A stretch of DNA of 64,000 nucleotides from Neomegalonema perideroedes DSM 15528 (GTDB lineage Bacteria; Pseudomonadota; Alphaproteobacteria; Rhodobacterales; Rhodobacteraceae), in contig NZ_KB893662.1 in NCBI RefSeq assembly GCF_000374145.1, positions 1 through 64,000 of the forward strand, in the 5' to 3' direction. The notes beneath the pieces are model-generated. The model was not told the origin of the DNA and made no database searches. It was given only the letters and a program-made list of their open reading frames with translations. The first letter of the stretch is position 1. Each line of letters starts with the position of its first letter. The position numbers and the translations under genes are program-made. Of this stretch, positions 60,132 to 64,000 are shown one piece after another.

Positions 60132-60733
60132 CCTCCCACGATCCGGCGCAGGCCCTCGGCGGCCTTCTCGGAATCCGTTTGATAGCTGAAGATCCGATTA
60201 TAGCGCCCTTCCTTGTCGAAGAGCATCACATAGGCGCTGTGGTCCATGGTGTAGTCTCCTCCTCCGAGGGGCCTGCGCGAGGCGATGATCTTGAAATCCC
60301 CGAGCGCCTCGGCCACCGCCTCCGGGCTTCCGCCGACGCCCAGAGCGCCGGGCAGCCAGCTCACGTAATCGGCGAGGGCTTCGAGGCTGTCGCGTTCGGG
60401 ATCCACGGTGATGAAGAAGGTGCGGATCTTCACGCCCGCGATCTCCTGCCAATCGGCGATGTCGGCGAGGGTGGTCGGGCAGACGTCCGGGCAATGGGTG
60501 AAGCCGAAGAACACCAGAGAGGGCTCGCCGCGCAGAGTCTCCCGCGTGAAGGGCTCGCCCGCGGTGGTCGTCAGCCGATAATCGCCCTGTCCGATCTCGT
60601 CGGCCAGAGAAGGCGGGCGCGGCGCGCCTCCTCCGGCGACGAAGAACCAGGAGACGGCCAGACCCGCCGCCAGCACGAAGCCCCAAAGCGCGAGCCTCAG
60701 GCCGCGCAGAGCCGTCCCGCCGGATTTAGTCAT
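60128..60733 (-). CDS. SCO1/SenC/PrrC-family copper chaperone, first tandem copy
   Basis: Paralogue of the 59550 gene, 201 residues from the ATG at 60733. An N-terminal membrane anchor (about 13-33) is followed by Cys81 and Cys85 in CPDVC and His165 in YTMDHSAY, so the copper site is complete. The ATG at 60733 is preferred because GGAGG lies at proper spacing; upstream ATGs at 60739 and 60751 lack it. It overlaps the PCu(A)C gene by 8 bp and the downstream Sco gene by 4 bp, showing an operon. Confidence 0.92.
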   Translation of the reverse strand: MTKSGGTALRGLRLALWGFVLAAGLAVSWFFVAGGGAPRPPSLADEIGQGDYRLTTTAGEPFTRETLRGEPSLVFFGFTHCPDVCPTTLADIADWQEIAGVKIRTFFITVDPERDSLEALADYVSWLPGALGVGGSPEAVAEALGDFKIIASRRPLGGGDYTMDHSAYVMLFDKEGRYNRIFSYQTDSEKAAEGLRRIVGG

Positions 60734-61232
60734 GGCCATGGCCTCCTTCATGCGCCGGGGCGGCGGCGGCCGGATGGCTGCGGGCGTTGATGGCGAGGAT
60801 GTCGAAGGAGACGGGGATTTCGCCCGCCTTTTCGAAGGTCAGAGTCAGATCCAGAGTCTCCCCTTCGACGAGCGGGGCGGTCAGGCCCTCGATCATGATG
60901 TGATAGCCGCCCGGCTTGAGGGAGACGGTTTCTCCGGCGGGGATGGGCAGGCCCTCCGGCAGGGGGCGCATGGACATCACGCCATCCGCATGCGCCATTT
61001 CATGGATCGCGGCGAAGGCGCCCACGGGCGACGTCACCGCCAGCAGCCGGTCGTCCTCCGGGCCGGAGTTGACGATGGTCAGATAGGCGCCGCCCACCGG
61101 AGCCCGCGGCAGGGTCGCGCGGATGAAGGCGCCGGAGGTCTCCAGCGCGGCGGGAGCATGCGCATGGCCGGCCTCCTGCGCGAAGGCGGGCGCGGCGAGG
61201 AGGAGGGTCAGGGACAAGAACAAGGTTTTCAT
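60726..61232 (-). CDS. Periplasmic copper chaperone PCu(A)C
   Basis: Cu(I)-binding periplasmic protein of 168 residues that loads copper into cytochrome oxidase centres together with Sco. A signal peptide ends at AFA (about 18). The metal site is His77-x10-Met88 and His111-x-Met113, the order expected for this family. A histidine-rich tail (HEGGHGHD) and a histidine-containing segment after the signal peptide (GHAHAP) give extra copper-binding capacity. It lies between the CopC/CopD fusion and the two Sco genes on the same strand. Confidence 0.92.
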   Translation of the reverse strand: MKTLFLSLTLLLAAPAFAQEAGHAHAPAALETSGAFIRATLPRAPVGGAYLTIVNSGPEDDRLLAVTSPVGAFAAIHEMAHADGVMSMRPLPEGLPIPAGETVSLKPGGYHIMIEGLTAPLVEGETLDLTLTFEKAGEIPVSFDILAINARSHPAAAAPAHEGGHGHD

Positions 61233-61244
61233 CAGGGTCTTCCT

Positions 61245-62837
61245 TCAGGGAATGGCGATTTCGCCCGCGATGCGGACGCGTTTGAAGCGGGTGAGGCGGA
61301 TCTCCAGATCCAGCGCCCAAACTCCGCGATGCGGCAGAAGCAGCTTTTCAACCCTCCAGACGCCGTCTTCGCCGCGCAGGGCGGTCCATGTCCGGCGGTT
61401 GAGTCCATGGCCCTCATGCGCGAGGCCCAGCGTGACGGCCATGGGCTCGCTGGGGAGCATCTCGCCGTCATAGGGGAGGATCTCGACGCGGATCCGGCCG
61501 GGGCCTCCGGGCGTGAAGGTCACGTCCGCCATGGCCTCGCCGGTGCCGAAATGCGTCGTGACGGCGGGCGCGGGGGCCGCCGCCAAATCCGCCAGAGCGC
61601 GCGGCGGAGGCGTGAAGCGCCAGCCCGCCGCCAGAGCCAGCACGAGCAGCACGAGGCCCGTCTCCATGCGGATCGAGCGTCCGAGGCGGGCGGCGGCCTG
61701 AGCCTCGCCCGCGAGGGCGGGTTTCGTCAGCGCGAGGCGGTTATAGGCCGCCAGAGCGAAGACCAGCGCCAGAAGCGCCAGCTTCGCCGCGAGGATCGAT
61801 CCGTAAGGCGAGGGCCAGAGCGCCGGATTCGGACCAAGCTGGATCGCCGCGAGGCCGAAGCCCGTTCCGCCCAAAAGAACCACGGCCCAAGGAATCGCGC
61901 GCGAGAAGCGCCTGAGCGCCGCCGCGCCGTCCGCCCGCTTCATCCAGAGCGCCAGCGGAATCAAGGCGCCGAGCCAGAAGGTCAGAGCCAGAGCATGGCC
62001 CGCCACCAGAGGCCGGGTCAAAGCCTGAGGCGCGGCGGCGGCGGCATGTCCGCTGGCGGCGAATCCGAGGGCCAGAAGCCCCGCCGCGAGCCATCCGGCG
62101 GCGGGCCGACGCGCTCCGGCGAGGGCGACGGCTCCGGCGAGGATCGCCAGCGCGACGGTCGGGCCGAAGCTGGTGGACCAGCCCGCCGCCCAAGGCGCGG
62201 GGCTCGCCAAAGCGGAGAGGTCCAAGCCGAGAGCGTCCAGACCATGCAGCCCGAGGAAAGCCGCCGAAGCCGCCATGCCGAGCGGAATCAGCAGGCGGAT
62301 CGGGGCCTCGGCTTCGGGCGGAAGCCCCGCGAAGGCGCGGAACAAGGCTCCGCCGATTCCGAGCGTCAGGCCGATCAGCATAAGCGCCCGCGCCGCCCAG
62401 ATCGCGCCGCGCAGGATCGGGCCGCTTTGGACGGCCTCCCGCACGCCTGAGGCCGCTCCCGTAACCTCGCCCACCGAGAAGAGCAAAGCGCCCGCGATGG
62501 GATGGCCGTCCTCGGAGACCACGCGCCAGTTCAGAATCTGCGTGCCGCTCCGCTCCTGAGGGAAGGGAATCCGCAGCTCCAAGCCGCCTGAAGCCTCGGC
62601 GGTCAGATCGAGCGCCGCGCCCTCGGGGCCGATCAGACGCAGAGACAGCGGGCGCACCGGCTCGTTGAAGGTCAGAGTCAGATGAGCGGGGGGCGTTCGC
62701 AAAAGCGCCTCATCCGCGGGCGAGGTCGCGAGCAGCATGGCGTGGGCCTGAGCGGCGGCGGGCGCAAGGGCGCAGGCCAGCAGCAGAAGCCCGCTGAAAA
62801 GCCGTCGTCGCAGGGCCGAAAGAACAGCAGAGCGCAT
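61245..62837 (-). CDS. CopC-CopD fusion copper transport protein with C-terminal periplasmic domain
   Basis: A 530-residue protein of three parts. After a signal peptide, a CopC domain begins with His32 (AHAMLLATSPADEALL) and runs to about residue 130. A CopD-type membrane domain of about eight helices follows (about 140-400). Last is a soluble beta-rich domain (about 420-530, resembling YtkA/FixH-like domains) with LPHRGVWALDLEIRL. The order resembles Bacillus YcnJ with an added tail. It is thought to import copper across the inner membrane. It is 12 bp upstream of the PCu(A)C gene. Confidence 0.88.
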   Translation of the reverse strand: MRSAVLSALRRRLFSGLLLLACALAPAAAQAHAMLLATSPADEALLRTPPAHLTLTFNEPVRPLSLRLIGPEGAALDLTAEASGGLELRIPFPQERSGTQILNWRVVSEDGHPIAGALLFSVGEVTGAASGVREAVQSGPILRGAIWAARALMLIGLTLGIGGALFRAFAGLPPEAEAPIRLLIPLGMAASAAFLGLHGLDALGLDLSALASPAPWAAGWSTSFGPTVALAILAGAVALAGARRPAAGWLAAGLLALGFAASGHAAAAAPQALTRPLVAGHALALTFWLGALIPLALWMKRADGAAALRRFSRAIPWAVVLLGGTGFGLAAIQLGPNPALWPSPYGSILAAKLALLALVFALAAYNRLALTKPALAGEAQAAARLGRSIRMETGLVLLVLALAAGWRFTPPPRALADLAAAPAPAVTTHFGTGEAMADVTFTPGGPGRIRVEILPYDGEMLPSEPMAVTLGLAHEGHGLNRRTWTALRGEDGVWRVEKLLLPHRGVWALDLEIRLTRFKRVRIAGEIAIP

Positions 62838-62860
62838 GAAGGAGCCTCCGGTCTGGGTGG

Positions 62861-62880
62861 AGGGCGGCTTGCGCCGCCCT
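62861..62880 (-). other. Intercistronic hairpin between the YcnI-like and CopCD genes
   Basis: Perfect 8-bp stem AGGGCGGC (62861-62868) and GCCGCCCT (62873-62880) with a 4-nt loop. There is no T-run after it in the direction of transcription, so it more likely stabilises or partly separates transcripts than terminates them. Confidence 0.5.
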
Positions 62881-62898
62881 CCGGGGATCGGAGCCGGC

Positions 62899-63420
62899 TC
62901 AATGCGCCGAGGCGGCGGCGGGAGTCAGCTTCACGCCCGGCGCCGGGGAGCCCTCGCCGCCGTCCGTGTCGATCCACGCCTCTTCGCCGTTCGCGCATTC
63001 CTGCACCACCGGGAAATAGACGGTCGCGCCCGCTTCGAGCTCCGTGGCGAAGGCGCCCCGGAAGACGAATTCGCCATACCATTCGTCCGGCAAATTCCCG
63101 CCCGACCAAACGATCTCCCGGACGCCCTCCGTCAGCTGAGCCTCGCGATGGGTCACGGGGGCGTCATAGGCGCCGTTCACGGTCTCCAGAGACCAGCCCG
63201 CCAGAGGCATGGGCTTCACATTGACGAAGCCCTGAGGAATCTGGACGCGCAGCGTCTGGGTGGCCTCATGGCCGCAGCCATGGGGCACGCGCACCACCGC
63301 GCGATAAGTCGAGCCGGCGGCGGCTTCGCTCTGCTCAAGGGTCACATGGGCCATGGCCGGAGCGGCGACGGCGGCCAAAAGGGAGAAGGCGAAGGCGGAT
63401 TTCACGCAATTGCGGATCAT
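62899..63420 (-). CDS. YcnI-family copper-binding protein (DUF1775)
   Basis: Periplasmic protein of 173 residues. Signal peptide cleavage after AMA would expose His25 as the new N-terminus (HVTLEQSEAAAGSTY), as required for the histidine-brace copper site of YcnI. The RVPHGCGHEATQTLRVQIP block and the conserved tryptophan region (LAGWSLETV) are also typical. YcnI next to a CopCD (YcnJ-like) fusion reproduces the Bacillus ycn arrangement. It is probably a copper chaperone feeding the importer. Confidence 0.9.
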   Translation of the reverse strand: MIRNCVKSAFAFSLLAAVAAPAMAHVTLEQSEAAAGSTYRAVVRVPHGCGHEATQTLRVQIPQGFVNVKPMPLAGWSLETVNGAYDAPVTHREAQLTEGVREIVWSGGNLPDEWYGEFVFRGAFATELEAGATVYFPVVQECANGEEAWIDTDGGEGSPAPGVKLTPAAASAH

Positions 63421-63844
63421 GTTGACGTCTCTCTATGGAATGGACAGGAAATTCGGGAGATCGCGCCCGGAGAGGCGGCGCGCGCGCTCGTTTCCTCCCG
63501 CGAGGCCGGAGGCGCGGCGCGGGCTTTGAGAGAGACGGAAGCTCCCGGATCGGAATCGGGAGCGGATCGGGGCGAAGGCCCGTGACGTCAGGCGGCGCGG
63601 CCAGCGCATGGGCGAAGGCCTGAGCCGGGCAGAAGATCGGCGAAGCGCCGTCCTCCACCGGCGTTCCGTCGGGCAGACAGAGCGTCCAGTCCGAGAGGCC
63701 GCGCACTCCGGCGAGGCGCAGCTCGCCCCCCAGCCGCGAAACCTGATGCAAAGGCGCGAGCAGAACCAAAAGCCAGAGCGCCAGCAGCGCCAAAGCGCGG
63801 CCGACATCCCGGCGCAGGGCGCGCGCTTCCGCCGCGCGGCTCAT
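63335..63844 (-). CDS. Hypothetical membrane-anchored protein overlapping the YcnI gene
   Basis: Open frame of 169 residues beginning at ATG 63844 after CCGGAG. It has a basic N-terminus, one hydrophobic helix (ALALLALWLLVLLAPL), and a short periplasmic part with two cysteines (WTLCLPDG, SPIFCPAQAFAHA). This resembles small DUF2946-like proteins near copper genes, but only loosely. The last third is arginine-rich and low in complexity, and the final 86 bp overlap the YcnI gene in another frame. Either the reading is real with a long overlap, or a frameshift would end it near 63430. Confidence 0.5.
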   Translation of the reverse strand: MSRAAEARALRRDVGRALALLALWLLVLLAPLHQVSRLGGELRLAGVRGLSDWTLCLPDGTPVEDGASPIFCPAQAFAHALAAPPDVTGLRPDPLPIPIRELPSLSKPAPRLRPRGRKRARAPPLRARSPEFPVHSIERRQHDPQLREIRLRLLPFGRRRRSGHGPCDP

Positions 63845-64000
63845 CTGAGCGCTCCGGAGGGGGCGGGATTGGGAAGGGATCTCCGCATAGGGCTGGAATC
63901 CTGACCTGCGCGTCTTTGAGGGGGAAGATGCAAGGGGCGAGCCGCGCCCGAACTCAGGGGCGGCTTTGTCGGAGGATTTGGGAGGGCCTGCGGAGAAGCT
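63845..64000. other. Upstream region of the copper operon, no gene recognised
   Basis: These 156 bp at the window edge show no convincing reading frame on either strand. They probably hold the promoter of the minus-strand copper operon, but no clear promoter or regulator site could be identified. Confidence 0.3.

Noticed and set aside
1-64000. CRISPR arrays, insertion sequences, rRNA and tRNA genes
   Set aside because: No regularly spaced repeat array, transposase, terminal inverted repeats or tRNA-like cloverleaf was noticed when reading the intergenic regions.

Overview
The window is GC-rich, gene-dense DNA, most consistent with an alphaproteobacterium (Rhizobiales/Rhodobacterales type). 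The evidence is a chvE-gguABC sugar transporter with a divergent LysR regulator, a RepABC-style ParA, an Lrp-type PutR divergent from putA, and operons joined by 4-bp ATGA/GTGA overlaps. It looks like part of a secondary replicon (plasmid or chromid). Position 1 lies in two 17-bp iteron-like direct repeats with a 22-bp period, followed by an AT-rich stretch and a consensus DnaA box. A ParA/ParB pair sits at 15.1-17.6 kb. No replication initiator gene, rRNA, tRNA, insertion sequence or CRISPR array was found, and no core housekeeping gene is visible.

Layout. 0-0.3 kb: possible origin. 0.3-3.8 kb: sulfate activation (cysQ-cysD-cysN, with a degenerate APS kinase tail on CysN). 3.9-5.9 kb, minus: a SoxCD-type molybdenum enzyme and its cytochrome c. 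5.9-6.7 kb, minus: two small membrane stress-type proteins. 6.8-8.1 kb, minus: a zinc efflux CDF protein with a CzrA-like sensor. 8.2-9.4 kb: an O6-alkylguanine repair protein and a TetR regulator. 9.6-14.9 kb: an RND efflux operon with two adaptor lipoproteins. 15.1-17.6 kb: parAB with three identical 14-bp palindromes, two of them inside the coding regions. 17.8-25.8 kb: a peptide/opine-type ABC transporter with a class V aminotransferase, a HAD phosphatase and a sarcosine-oxidase-like flavoenzyme. 25.9-28.1 kb: xylulokinase and an FAH-family enzyme. 28.1-32.1 kb: putR/putA. 32.1-44.4 kb: LysR, ChvE-Ggu transporter and a nearly complete oxidative galactose pathway. 44.5-45.4 kb: a bestrophin-like channel. 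45.5-52.7 kb: 4-hydroxyproline catabolism and uptake. 52.8-59.6 kb: an Xaa-Pro-type M24 peptidase and a peptide ABC transporter. 59.6-63.8 kb, minus: copper handling and cytochrome oxidase copper delivery.

How the genes fit together. The replicon mainly carries catabolic and transport modules. ChvE-GguAB would import galactose or arabinose. GalM, a Gfo/Idh-type dehydrogenase, an SMP-30 lactonase, an IlvD-type dehydratase, DgoK and DgoA then lead to pyruvate and glyceraldehyde-3-phosphate. The hydroxyproline module converts trans-4-hydroxy-L-proline through a 2-epimerase, an FAD oxidase and a DHDPS-family deaminase to alpha-ketoglutarate semialdehyde. The adjacent peptidase and Dpp-type transporter suggest that proline- or hydroxyproline-containing peptides are a source, and PutA handles proline. 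No stand-alone alpha-ketoglutarate semialdehyde dehydrogenase was seen. The most distinctive observations are the candidate parS sites coding for the same VPAGT pentapeptide in both ParA and ParB, the origin-like start of the window, an inverted pair of identical 17-bp operators around the hydroxyproline GntR gene, and the decayed kinase domain in CysN.
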